From positions 32,618 through 96,617 of the forward strand of contig JAGAXW010000009.1 in the NCBI GenBank assembly GCA_017847725.1: 64,000 nt of DNA, in the 5' to 3' direction. Positions 8,247 to 17,177 of this stretch are shown piece after piece. Position 1 is the stretch's first letter; each line of letters begins with the position of its first letter. Under the pieces are notes generated by a model. It saw only the letters and a list, made by a program, of their open reading frames with translations, ran no database searches and was not told where the DNA came from. The DNA is from Prevotella sp. GTDB taxonomy: Bacteria > Bacteroidota > Bacteroidia > Bacteroidales > Bacteroidaceae. The position numbers and the translations under genes are program-made.

Positions 8247-10532
8247 ATGAAGAAGATTTACTTCATCTGCTTGCTGACTTTATTAAATATAGCAGAAAGC
8301 ATGGCTGCCGACATGCTGGTTTTTGGTCAGCCGTCCAGCGAACGCAAGCATCAGTTTACGGCATCCTTTTCCGAGATTTATGACGGTGCATCTGGCGAAA
8401 CGGCCCGCCGTTTGCTTCCCCGAAAGGGAGATGACTGGCAAGGCGGTAGTATGGCCTTCACCATGGCGGTCGACCCTGTAGCACAGAACTATTTCAGCGT
8501 TCGTCTCAATGGTTCGGAAGCCGACGACTGCGTAGTGATGCTTTTTGCCGAGGGAAAACAGGTGGGCTATCGCCACTTAGGCGACTATGACCTGCTGCAC
8601 CGTGGCAACAAGGGAGAACCCTGCCTCGGCAAGTTCTACTATGTAACGCTACCGCTTCCCAAGTCTATGACGACAGGGAAGAAGCAAATCCATCTCGAGC
8701 TGCGAGGCTATGGCAACACGTGGGACTACGGTGCCACCTTCGACCGCTATCAACATGCTATGAAGACGCCCACCATTGGCTTCTATCGGGCCTACACCCA
8801 CACCGAGAAATTCTTCCGGCCCGACAAGCGTGAGCGCCAAGGCGAAGACCTGTTGGCGAAGGCTCCACTTAGGACCAATCCCGGCCGTGAGATTCTTGAC
8901 GACATCAAGCAGAAGTTGTCTGAACGCATCAACGGTCTGTTAAGGCGTCAGGGAAATCTTGGCCAACAGGACGTGTGGTTACTGGCCGATGCCTACGGTG
9001 TCAGCTGGACACCGGCCTACCGGAATCCTCTGGTCGTAAGAAAGATTGTTGCCGCTATCGATGCCTTCTGCGACAGATATGCCCAGCAACCCGACATCAT
9101 ATATAAGGATGGCAGCGTCTACAACAGCGACTGGATGACCACAGCACTATTGGCCCGTAGCGTCCGCGCACTATGGAATGAACTGGCAGACAGTCTAAGC
9201 AACACTGAGCGGCATAAAAGGTGGGTGAAACTGATGAGGGCTTCGGTAGAGTATGGTGTCACCCACCGCCGCCAGTACACCAACCAGAGCATGATTATTG
9301 ACATGGCCTCCTATGAAAACAACCGTGCCCTCATGCTTTTCGCACCTGCCGACGCTTGGCCTGAATACCAGTTGTTACAGTATCTCTACGAGTCGCTTGG
9401 CATGGCGCCCTGGTCGGGTGCTGCCCAATCCGACGGCACACAGAAGTGGCCCTTGGGACACAACTACTGGCAGCTCACGGCACGCGGACTGACCAAAGAG
9501 CTGGGCTATGTCGGCTATTATGGTGAGGTGACCGACTGGGTGTGCCACATCTACAAGGCGACCTGTCTGCCTGGTATTCCCTCGTCGGGTGATGCCAAGA
9601 TTCGCCAGCAGTTGCTCCACATCGCTGCTGCCCGCTATCCGTTCCGCTATCCCGCTATAGACGGTGACGGCTATCGCTGTATGCGCGCCGAGACACTGGT
9701 GGGCTGGCGCGACGGCAACCACTATCCCGGCGACATCATGTATGGCGACCGCGGCACGGCGTGGGACTCGAATCCCATCATGACTGCTACTCTCACCGCC
9801 GACCCGCAGGCCATCGCCATTGCCCGCCAGTCCGTCGACGACGGGCAGATATGGAACATCCTCGCCATCAAGATGCGCGAGATGGGCAACATCCGCGTGG
9901 CGCAGAGCCTGCTGCATGTGCCCGACGACTACAAAGCCCTCATGCTCGGCGACAACACTGCCGATGTGCCTGGGCTCCCCATGGCCACCAATGCCCCAGA
10001 CTACCTGTTTGCCGACGAAGAAGACGGCGTGGTAGCCCTCAAACATGGCGACGAGCGCCTTTATGTCTCGCTCTACTGGCGGGCTCGCATGGGCATCAAC
10101 AGGCTCTGCAAAATCCACCATATCACCCCGACCATGGAGCGCGTGGCCAATGTCTTTGTCGACGACGTGCGGTTTTCGCCCAGCGGCATGACCTACACCC
10201 GGCCCGACCGCAACAACATGGAGTTTGTACACTACCGTGAATTCTATCCCGACGTCCGCTCTGCCCATGCCGGCGAACAACTGCCTATCGCCAAGATTCC
10301 CGAGGGCATCAGTTTCAAGCCCGGCCAGGAGAATGTATACGCCGGCAAGGCCGACTACTACCGGCTGGACTATGGTCCGTACATCCTCTGCATGAACTGC
10401 GCAGCCGACAAGCCTGTCGACGTCAGCATCCCCAAGGGCTACATCCCGCTGGCCACGACAGCACAGCAGGGTCTCACCGCTGCCGGGCACACGCTACCAC
10501 CGAGAAGCACCATTGTATTTGTAAAACGATAA
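8247..10532 (+). CDS. Large secreted protein of unrecognised family, paralogue of the N-terminal module of 19821-24041
   Basis: 761 residues with a signal peptide ([21 protein letters not shown]). I chose ATG 8247; a GTG at 8241 would add two residues. The first ~180 residues look beta-rich. Residues about 210-560 are helical with many Trp, His and Tyr, as in alpha/alpha-toroid lyases and hydrolases. The C-terminal part is again beta-rich ([19 protein letters not shown]). It shares clear blocks with the 1406-residue protein: [11 protein letters not shown] against DGIVAVKHGDE, TNQSM against [15 protein letters not shown] against EALGLEEWTG. It sits between the sigma gene and GH95 in one operon, so a catalytic role on the same glycan is likely. 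I cannot name the reaction. Confidence 0.6.
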   Translation: MKKIYFICLLTLLNIAESMAADMLVFGQPSSERKHQFTASFSEIYDGASGETARRLLPRKGDDWQGGSMAFTMAVDPVAQNYFSVRLNGSEADDCVVMLFAEGKQVGYRHLGDYDLLHRGNKGEPCLGKFYYVTLPLPKSMTTGKKQIHLELRGYGNTWDYGATFDRYQHAMKTPTIGFYRAYTHTEKFFRPDKRERQGEDLLAKAPLRTNPGREILDDIKQKLSERINGLLRRQGNLGQQDVWLLADAYGVSWTPAYRNPLVVRKIVAAIDAFCDRYAQQPDIIYKDGSVYNSDWMTTALLARSVRALWNELADSLSNTERHKRWVKLMRASVEYGVTHRRQYTNQSMIIDMASYENNRALMLFAPADAWPEYQLLQYLYESLGMAPWSGAAQSDGTQKWPLGHNYWQLTARGLTKELGYVGYYGEVTDWVCHIYKATCLPGIPSSGDAKIRQQLLHIAAARYPFRYPAIDGDGYRCMRAETLVGWRDGNHYPGDIMYGDRGTAWDSNPIMTATLTADPQAIAIARQSVDDGQIWNILAIKMREMGNIRVAQSLLHVPDDYKALMLGDNTADVPGLPMATNAPDYLFADEEDGVVALKHGDERLYVSLYWRARMGINRLCKIHHITPTMERVANVFVDDVRFSPSGMTYTRPDRNNMEFVHYREFYPDVRSAHAGEQLPIAKIPEGISFKPGQENVYAGKADYYRLDYGPYILCMNCAADKPVDVSIPKGYIPLATTAQQGLTAAGHTLPPRSTIVFVKR

Positions 10533-10542
10533 AGCCATTTGT

Positions 10543-12999
10543 ATGAAACGATTCCTTATTCTCATGTCAGTCCTTGGCTCCCTTGTCGGAGCCAAGGCTG
10601 ACAACGCTTTAAAGCTATGGTATGCCCAACCAGCCCGGGTATGGGTCGAAGCACTGCCCTTAGGCAACGGTCGACTGGGCGTCATGACCTATGGCGGTAC
10701 GGCCTCCGAAGAGCTACAGCTGAACGAAGAGACCTTCTGGGGCGGTGGGCCACACCGCAACGACAGCCCTACGGCCTTGGAGAATCTGCCGAAGGTACGT
10801 GAGCTGATTTTTGCCGGAAAGAACCGTGATGCGCAGAACCTCATCAACAAGACCTTCCTGACCCGCACCTGGGGCATGCCCTACCAGACCATCGGTTCGT
10901 TGATGCTCCGCTTCCCCGGTCACGACGCCGCTGCCGGCTACCGTCGTGAACTCGACCTGCAACGTGCCATAGCCACTACAACTTACAAGGTAGGCGATGT
11001 GCAGTACAGGCGTGAGACCTTTGCCTCGTTCGCCGACGATGTCATCATCGTCCGTATGACTGCCGACAAGCCCGCAGCCATTTCGTTCACCGCCCAGTAC
11101 CGGTCGCCCATGGCTATCACCACCCGCAAAAGTGGCAAGTCGCTCGTACTCTGTGGGCATGGTCAGGACCATGAGGGTGTCAAGGGTGTCGTACGCCTGC
11201 AGACCCACACACAGGCCAAGACCGAGGGTGGCCGCACCACGCTGACCGACTCCACACTCACTGTCACCGGTGCCGATGCCGTGACACTGTATATCTCTGT
11301 CGGCACCAACTTCGAAAACTACCTTGCCACCGGTGCTGACGAACAGAAGCGCGCTGCCAGCACTTTAAGGCAAGCCATGCGCCGTCCCTATGCCGAGGCT
11401 GTCGACCAGCATACGGCGAAGTATGCCACGTTCTTCAACCGCGTCAAGTTCGAACTGCCCTATACCAAGGCCTCCGAAGAGCAGACCCACCTCCGTGTAC
11501 AGCACTTCAACGACGGCAACGACCCACAACTGGCGGCACTCATGTTCCAGTACGGCCGCTACCTGCTCATCTCGTCGTCGCAGCCCGGTGGCCAGCCGGC
11601 CAATCTACAGGGCATCTGGAACAAGGATGTGCTGGCACCGTGGGACGGCAAGTACACCATCAATATCAATTGCGAGATGAACTACTGGCCGGCTGAGCGT
11701 GCCAACCTCACCGAGATGGGCGAACCGCTGTTCCGGATGGTCGAGGAACTGAGCCAGAGCGGCCAGCAGACAGCCCGCACCATGTACGATTGCCGTGGCT
11801 GGATGGCCCATCACAACACCGACATCTGGCGCTGCACCGGTATGATCGACGGCGCTTTCTGGGGCGGCTGGCCCAATGGTGGCGGCTGGCTCTCGACTCA
11901 CCTGTGGGAGCACTACCTCTACCAGGGTGACCGGGACTTCCTGCGCCGTGTCTATCCCGTCCTGAAGGGCGCAGCCGACTTCTACCTCGACTATCTCGTA
12001 CCCCATCCGCAGAAAGGCTGGCTGGTCACCGTACCTTCCACATCGCCAGAGCACGGTCCCGGTGCCGAAAATGCCTCCGGTGTCAGCATCACGGCTGGAT
12101 CGGCCATGGACACCCAGATTGTCTTCGACGTCTTCACCCAGTGTCGTGAGGCCGCCCGCGTACTGGGTATTGACGCAGCCTATCAGGACACCCTCCGCCA
12201 AGCACTCGACCGACTGGCACCGATGCAGATAGGCCGTTACAACCAGTTGCAGGAGTGGCTCGACGACCTTGACGACCCCAACGACCACCACCGCCACGTC
12301 AGCCACATGTACGGTCTGTTCCCGTCGTCACAGATATCTCCCGTTGACAATCCCTTGCTCTTCCAGGCCGCCCGCAATTCCCTGTTGCAGCGTGGTGACG
12401 AGGCTACCGGATGGAGCATCGGCTGGAAGATAAACCTCTGGGCCCGACTGCTCGACGGCAACCACGCCTATAAGATTCTCTCCAACATGCTCAAGCTGCT
12501 GCCCAGCGACGCTCATGCCAGTAAAGTCAAGGACGGCCGCACCTTCCCCAACCTGTTCGATGCCCATCCGCCATTCCAGATTGACGGCAACTTCGGCATG
12601 ACCAGCGGTGTGTGCGAAATGCTGTTGCAGAGTCATGACGGTTGTGTGCAACTACTTCCCGCCCTGCCCGAGGCCTGGCCCGAAGGTAAGATGAAGGGCC
12701 TGCTGGCCCGTGGCGGTTTCGAAGTAGACCAAGAGTGGAATGGTGGTCAACTGAAGTGTGCCAACATCCTGTCCCGTCTGGGCGGTCAGTTGCGCCTGCG
12801 TTCCTACGTGCCCTTGAAGGGCAAGGGACTACGTGCCGCCAAGGGTGCCAACCAGAACCCTCTGTTCTTTAAGCCCCAGCTCAAGCAGCCCTTGGTTTTC
12901 AAGGAGATTCATCCACAGTATCCCGAGCTGAAACGTGTCTACGAGTATGACATCGACACCGAGGCCGGAAAAACCTATTACATAGAAAGAGGTATATAA
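10543..12999 (+). CDS. GH95-family alpha-L-fucosidase / alpha-L-galactosidase
   Basis: 818 residues, normal for GH95, with a signal peptide ([19 protein letters not shown]). The family opening is clear ([45 protein letters not shown]). Expected catalytic residues of this inverting family are present: the NIN pair (Asn374, Asn376) in [12 protein letters not shown], the general acid Glu503 in [10 protein letters not shown], and Asp681 in [13 protein letters not shown]95 enzymes remove alpha-linked L-fucose or L-galactose. The L-galactose-type catabolic trio at 55267-58126 makes the second possibility worth considering. It lies ten bases after the preceding gene, in the ECF operon. Confidence 0.9.
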   Translation: MKRFLILMSVLGSLVGAKADNALKLWYAQPARVWVEALPLGNGRLGVMTYGGTASEELQLNEETFWGGGPHRNDSPTALENLPKVRELIFAGKNRDAQNLINKTFLTRTWGMPYQTIGSLMLRFPGHDAAAGYRRELDLQRAIATTTYKVGDVQYRRETFASFADDVIIVRMTADKPAAISFTAQYRSPMAITTRKSGKSLVLCGHGQDHEGVKGVVRLQTHTQAKTEGGRTTLTDSTLTVTGADAVTLYISVGTNFENYLATGADEQKRAASTLRQAMRRPYAEAVDQHTAKYATFFNRVKFELPYTKASEEQTHLRVQHFNDGNDPQLAALMFQYGRYLLISSSQPGGQPANLQGIWNKDVLAPWDGKYTININCEMNYWPAERANLTEMGEPLFRMVEELSQSGQQTARTMYDCRGWMAHHNTDIWRCTGMIDGAFWGGWPNGGGWLSTHLWEHYLYQGDRDFLRRVYPVLKGAADFYLDYLVPHPQKGWLVTVPSTSPEHGPGAENASGVSITAGSAMDTQIVFDVFTQCREAARVLGIDAAYQDTLRQALDRLAPMQIGRYNQLQEWLDDLDDPNDHHRHVSHMYGLFPSSQISPVDNPLLFQAARNSLLQRGDEATGWSIGWKINLWARLLDGNHAYKILSNMLKLLPSDAHASKVKDGRTFPNLFDAHPPFQIDGNFGMTSGVCEMLLQSHDGCVQLLPALPEAWPEGKMKGLLARGGFEVDQEWNGGQLKCANILSRLGGQLRLRSYVPLKGKGLRAAKGANQNPLFFKPQLKQPLVFKEIHPQYPELKRVYEYDIDTEAGKTYYIERGI

Positions 13000-13002
13000 G
13001 TT

Positions 13003-14631
13003 ATGAAACGTACAACACTATTAGTCCTGGCGGCGGTGGCTCTCTGGACAGCCACCGCACAAACCATCGATGTAACGAGTAAGAAAGCGCAGCCGCTGAC
13101 CCACACGTGGAGCGTCGGCACCTGTGCCGGCCGCGTCAATGAGGGGTTGCGCACCTCATGGGTCGAGCAGCTCCGGCTGAGCAAGGAGCAATGCGGCTTC
13201 CAGTACCTGCGCATGCACGACCTGTTCAACGACGACATGAACATCTATTTCGAGAAGGGCGGCGGCCGCGTCGTCTACAACTGGCAGTACGTCGACGAGG
13301 TCTACGACCGCATGCTCGACATCGGTGTGCGCCCCTTCGTCGAACTCTCGTTCTTCCCCAAGGGCATCGACAAGGACGGCGGCAAGCTGCAGATGTGGTA
13401 TCGCAACCGCGTCACCTACGACGAGTCGAAGATGCCCAAGTGGAGTGCCCTCATCAAGGCCTTCTGCCAGCACGTCATCGACCGCTACGGCATCGACGAG
13501 GTGCGCCAGTGGTATTTTGAGGTGTGGAACGAGCCCAACCTCGACTTCGGTTTCTTCGACGGCACCAAGAGCCAGTATTTTAATCTCTACAAGGTGACTG
13601 CAGAGGCCGTGAAGTCGGTCGACAGCCAGCTGCGCGTCGGCGGCCCCGCCACCAGCAACTTCATTGCCGACGCCCGCCACGACGGTGAGCGCACCGACAA
13701 CAAACGCTCCGTGTTCTATCCGCAGGAAGTCATCAACAAGCAGCAGTGGAAGGGTGTCTGGATAGAAGAGTTCCTCGACTACTGCACCAAGAACAAGGTG
13801 CCCGTCGACTTCATCTCCTGCCACGCCTACCCCACCGACTATGCCCTCGACCCCGTCAGCAAGCACGGCAAGGATGCCATCCGCTATGTCCACTCCCTGC
13901 GCGACGACCTCCAGTGGGCCCGCAACGTCATCAGGCAGTCGGCCTACCCCCATGCCGAGCTGCACATCACCGAGTGGAGCACCAGTCCCAACAGCCGCGA
14001 CCGCATGCACGACCTGCTGCCACCGGCAGCCTATATCATCAAGGCAAATCTGGAGAACATCGGTGCCGCCAACAGCATCATGTACTGGACCTTCACCGAC
14101 ATTTTCGAAGAGAAGGGCGGCGGCGAGGAGATTTTCCACGGCGGCTTCGGCATGATCAACTTCCAGGGCATCGTCAAACCCTCGTTCCATGCCTACCGTA
14201 TGCTCAACCAGCTGGGCGACCTGCAGGTCTATAATCAAGACCCGCTCATCGTCAGCCGCTGTTCCAAGAGCGGCCGTGTGTCGGCCCTGGCCTACAACTA
14301 TCCCAAGGAGTACGAGAATGCCGTGCCCTCCATGCGCAACCTCGGCAACTACATGCAGGCCTCGGCCAAGGACCTCAATGTCACACTGAAAGGACTGAAG
14401 CCCAATCAAGCCTTTGTCCTCGAGACGCTCGACAAGGAACATGGCAATGCCTTCGATGCCTGGCAGCAGATAGGCGCCCCCCACTCGCCCACCCGTGAGC
14501 AGACCGCCGAGCTGAAGGAAAAAGGCTGGGCCACCCACATGGAAGTGGTGCGTGCCGACAGCAAGGGACGCCTCACCGTGAAGCGCACCCTGCAGCCCTG
14601 GACCTGCCTGCTCATCACCGAGCAGCAGTAG
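13003..14631 (+). CDS. GH39-family glycoside hydrolase
   Basis: 542 residues with a signal peptide ending at TATAQ. It has the retaining clan GH-A pattern: acid/base Glu177 in YFEVWNEPNLDFGFF and nucleophile Glu324 in ELHITEWSTSPNSRD. The substrate-pocket segment FQYLRMHDLFNDDM is typical of GH39. Known activities include beta-xylosidase, alpha-iduronidase and arabinofuranosidase-like activities, so the sugar released here is open. It starts three bases after the GH95 stop and is the last gene of the sigma-enzyme operon. Its 3' end overlaps the convergent GH51 gene by 17 bases. Confidence 0.85.
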   Translation: MKRTTLLVLAAVALWTATAQTIDVTSKKAQPLTHTWSVGTCAGRVNEGLRTSWVEQLRLSKEQCGFQYLRMHDLFNDDMNIYFEKGGGRVVYNWQYVDEVYDRMLDIGVRPFVELSFFPKGIDKDGGKLQMWYRNRVTYDESKMPKWSALIKAFCQHVIDRYGIDEVRQWYFEVWNEPNLDFGFFDGTKSQYFNLYKVTAEAVKSVDSQLRVGGPATSNFIADARHDGERTDNKRSVFYPQEVINKQQWKGVWIEEFLDYCTKNKVPVDFISCHAYPTDYALDPVSKHGKDAIRYVHSLRDDLQWARNVIRQSAYPHAELHITEWSTSPNSRDRMHDLLPPAAYIIKANLENIGAANSIMYWTFTDIFEEKGGGEEIFHGGFGMINFQGIVKPSFHAYRMLNQLGDLQVYNQDPLIVSRCSKSGRVSALAYNYPKEYENAVPSMRNLGNYMQASAKDLNVTLKGLKPNQAFVLETLDKEHGNAFDAWQQIGAPHSPTREQTAELKEKGWATHMEVVRADSKGRLTVKRTLQPWTCLLITEQQ

Positions 14632-17041
14632 TCCAGGACAAGACTGAGGCCGAATAGGCTGGAATGTTGATAAGGATATCTTGCCCGTCGTAACTGACGG
14701 GCATTTTTTCTGCCCGGATGCGGAGGGGCTGCTCCATGCTGTTGGCATCTTTCAGACCACCGCTGACCACCTCCCATAGGGCATTGCCCAGCGAACGACC
14801 ATTCTTAATGCGCAGCCGGACACCATCAGCCCCGGCATTGACCACCTTCAGACACATCTCCCTGCCGTCGTCGCTGGTGGTGGCCACCATATTCAACGGA
14901 CTGCCGTCGCCACGGATGGCCACCCGACGTGGCAGATAGTGGTCGCGCCACAGTCGGAACACGACGTAGTTGGGCGCGGCAAACCAGCGGTCCTGGTCGA
15001 AGTTGATAAAGCTGTTGTTCCAGCCCGGTGCCGAGATGTGCCGCAACAGCAGGGCGGGGGCTGCCATCTCCACGGCGGGTGTACGCTCCAGCCGGTTCAA
15101 GAAGCCACCGGCAAACAGTCCGGTGCGCATATCCACGCCGTCAAGGTTCCATTCCGAGAGGTATATCTTCATCTGCGGATTCTCCGAGTTGGCTATCCAC
15201 GCGGCCAGTTTGTCCAGATAGCGGCCATACTCCTCCACGCCATCATCACCGTATTTGTCGATCGTTTGGTAGTAGTGCGGACTGATGTAGTCGAAGTGGC
15301 GACCGGCATCACTGATGAGGATGGAGTCCAGGCCGGCGCCTTCCACACCCAGTCGGCCGCAACCGCAGCCGACAATCTTGATGCCAGGGTCTTTCTGCTT
15401 CATCGCCATCGAGAACTGGCGAGCAATCCCGACATATAGCCTCGGTTCCATCTTCCACACCTCGTTGTCTATCTCCCAGTATTTGACGCCGTAGGGTTCT
15501 GGGTGACCGTTCCGGGCACGCTGCCGGCCCCACGTCGTCGTAGTGTCTCCATTACAGTATTCCAGCCAGTCCAAGGCACGCTGGAGCCAGTCGGTGGTGC
15601 CCGGTGGAAGACCGGCTGGAGCAGCGGCGGCACGGTCGTGGGCGGTGAGCACGCTGTCGGGAGCATAGCCGGCGTAGTTGTGATAGCCGATGGGGACGAC
15701 GATGACGGGCTCGGCACCCACCCTACGGCAGAACGCGATGAACTCGTCGGTACCGAACGACAGCGGGTCGAAGTCGTCCCACCGCAGAATTCCCCTGCGC
15801 CGATGTTGCGGTCCGATGCCATATTCAAAGCGGTAATGTTCCGAAAAGCTGCCGCCCGGCCAGCGCAGCGACACGGGTCGCAGACTGCCGACAGCTTGCG
15901 CCAGTTCTGGCCGGTAGCCACCGTTGGCGACCGACGAGCGGTGCATCAAGCTCAGCTGGTCTACCCAGAACGTGCCCCTGCCTTCGCAGACGATGTGCAG
16001 CGTGGCGTCGTGGCAGTCGACAGCAGATGCCAGCACGAGCGAATACTCCTGCCACCGGTCAGTCAGCGGCCCGACGGTCTGTTCGCCCACCACCTGACGG
16101 CCACTCACCAGTTGCACCTTTATCTGCTTGGCGTCGCCCTTGAGGAACAGCGATCCCTCCAGCGGGTCGTTCCGCCGCAGATAATACTTACCGTCCTGTG
16201 CGATGCCAACTCGTCGTCCCTGGCCGACGACGCGGAGCGCCACGTCTTGGTTGAGCGGTGTGTCGTAGTCAGTTGACGTCTTTCCCTGTCCTATGAGGTG
16301 CCAGTGGCGCGACAGGTTCAGGTTCGCGGCCACCTCTTTCCCTGTCTCGTCAGTCATGCGGATGTGGCGGAACGCCACGTCACACTGCACAGCCCCCAGT
16401 GTGACGGCACCGTCCTTCGGACAGTCGGCTATCTCCCGGTCTACGAGCAGTTGCCCGCCCACGCGGACGCTGATGCGGTTGTCCTGCAGGACAATCTCCA
16501 CCGGTGTCCAGCAGGACGACCGACTGACGGCTTGCGGCAGGGCGTGACGGGTCACCTTGGCCACAGGCGTATGCCATATCCAGCCCGTGCCGCTCTCTAT
16601 GCTCCGGTCGTTTTTGCCCAATCGCAGGAAGACGCGGTTGGTGAGCATCTGTTCGCGATGCTGGTCACGCACGCCGATGATGATGTCGCCGTCGCCCCCG
16701 GTGCGCCTGACGTCGAGCCGCAGCACACCGTTGCGCAGCTTGCCGATACGAAACAGCCGCAAGGATTCGCCACGTGCCGTCAGCGTCAGTTCTCCTTCGG
16801 TGTTGCAGGTCCAGCGGCCCTGGGCTTGCAGTTCCTCAAAGCTGCGGTTCCACACACACTCACCCCACAGTCCGTTGCTCACCGAGTGGTACAGGTGTTC
16901 CAGCAGGAATCCGTAGACTCCCTCGCTGATGCGCCCCACCTCGTTTTGCCTGTCAATGCTGACAACGGTCTCGTGGCCTGCCTGTGCCGTCAGCAGGGCG
17001 GCTGCCGCCCATGCAGTCAATAGTATTTTCTTCATCGCCAT
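14615..17041 (-). CDS. GH51-family alpha-L-arabinofuranosidase
   Basis: 808 residues from ATG 17041 (MAMKKILLTAWAAAALLTAQA, a signal peptide). An in-frame ATG at 17203 was not used because it lies inside the divergent gene and upstream of the promoter. An N-terminal CBM4-like/laminin-like region (about 90-390) precedes the barrel. Acid/base Glu527 lies in KYWEIDNEVW and nucleophile Glu630 in IYLSEWNLDG. Also typical are RWPGGSFSEHYRFEYGIGP and WNNSFINFDQDRWF. The protein is longer than the ~500-residue intracellular GH51 enzymes and resembles the large secreted type. It has its own ECF-type promoter and is divergent from 17178-19742. Confidence 0.88.
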   Translation of the reverse strand: MAMKKILLTAWAAAALLTAQAGHETVVSIDRQNEVGRISEGVYGFLLEHLYHSVSNGLWGECVWNRSFEELQAQGRWTCNTEGELTLTARGESLRLFRIGKLRNGVLRLDVRRTGGDGDIIIGVRDQHREQMLTNRVFLRLGKNDRSIESGTGWIWHTPVAKVTRHALPQAVSRSSCWTPVEIVLQDNRISVRVGGQLLVDREIADCPKDGAVTLGAVQCDVAFRHIRMTDETGKEVAANLNLSRHWHLIGQGKTSTDYDTPLNQDVALRVVGQGRRVGIAQDGKYYLRRNDPLEGSLFLKGDAKQIKVQLVSGRQVVGEQTVGPLTDRWQEYSLVLASAVDCHDATLHIVCEGRGTFWVDQLSLMHRSSVANGGYRPELAQAVGSLRPVSLRWPGGSFSEHYRFEYGIGPQHRRRGILRWDDFDPLSFGTDEFIAFCRRVGAEPVIVVPIGYHNYAGYAPDSVLTAHDRAAAAPAGLPPGTTDWLQRALDWLEYCNGDTTTTWGRQRARNGHPEPYGVKYWEIDNEVWKMEPRLYVGIARQFSMAMKQKDPGIKIVGCGCGRLGVEGAGLDSILISDAGRHFDYISPHYYQTIDKYGDDGVEEYGRYLDKLAAWIANSENPQMKIYLSEWNLDGVDMRTGLFAGGFLNRLERTPAVEMAAPALLLRHISAPGWNNSFINFDQDRWFAAPNYVVFRLWRDHYLPRRVAIRGDGSPLNMVATTSDDGREMCLKVVNAGADGVRLRIKNGRSLGNALWEVVSGGLKDANSMEQPLRIRAEKMPVSYDGQDILINIPAYSASVLSWTTAAR

Positions 17042-17067
17042 ACCTTGTCTATAATATATATGATACT

Positions 17068-17095
17068 TTACGTCAGAAGTGATATTTCTACGTAG
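17068..17095 (-). promoter_or_regulatory. ECF-type promoter of the GH51 gene
   Basis: On the minus strand: CTACGTA, 16 bases, CGTAA, ending 27 bases before the GH51 start. It is back to back with the plus-strand copy at 17106-17133; only 10 bases separate the two. Confidence 0.7.
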
Positions 17096-17105
17096 CGCAC
17101 CACTT

Positions 17106-17133
17106 TTAAGTACAGTTGTCGGCTGGAGCGTAA
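17106..17133 (+). promoter_or_regulatory. ECF-type promoter of the 854-residue secreted protein gene
   Basis: TTAAGTA (17106-17112), 16 bases, CGTAA (17129-17133), ending 44 bases before the start codon. It matches the elements at 19758 and 27655 at nearly every fixed position. Confidence 0.75.
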
Positions 17134-17177
17134 CTTGGTAAACATTCAAATTATTTAACCCTAAAAAAATACAGCTT

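Noticed and set aside
7718-10532. FecR-type anti-sigma gene expected next to the ECF sigma factor
   Set aside because: The next gene encodes a large secreted enzyme-like protein with no anti-sigma or FecR features, and none was found elsewhere in the window.
13156-14748. 530-residue minus-strand open frame
   Set aside because: It is antisense to the GH39 gene with intact catalytic motifs; the translation is low-complexity.
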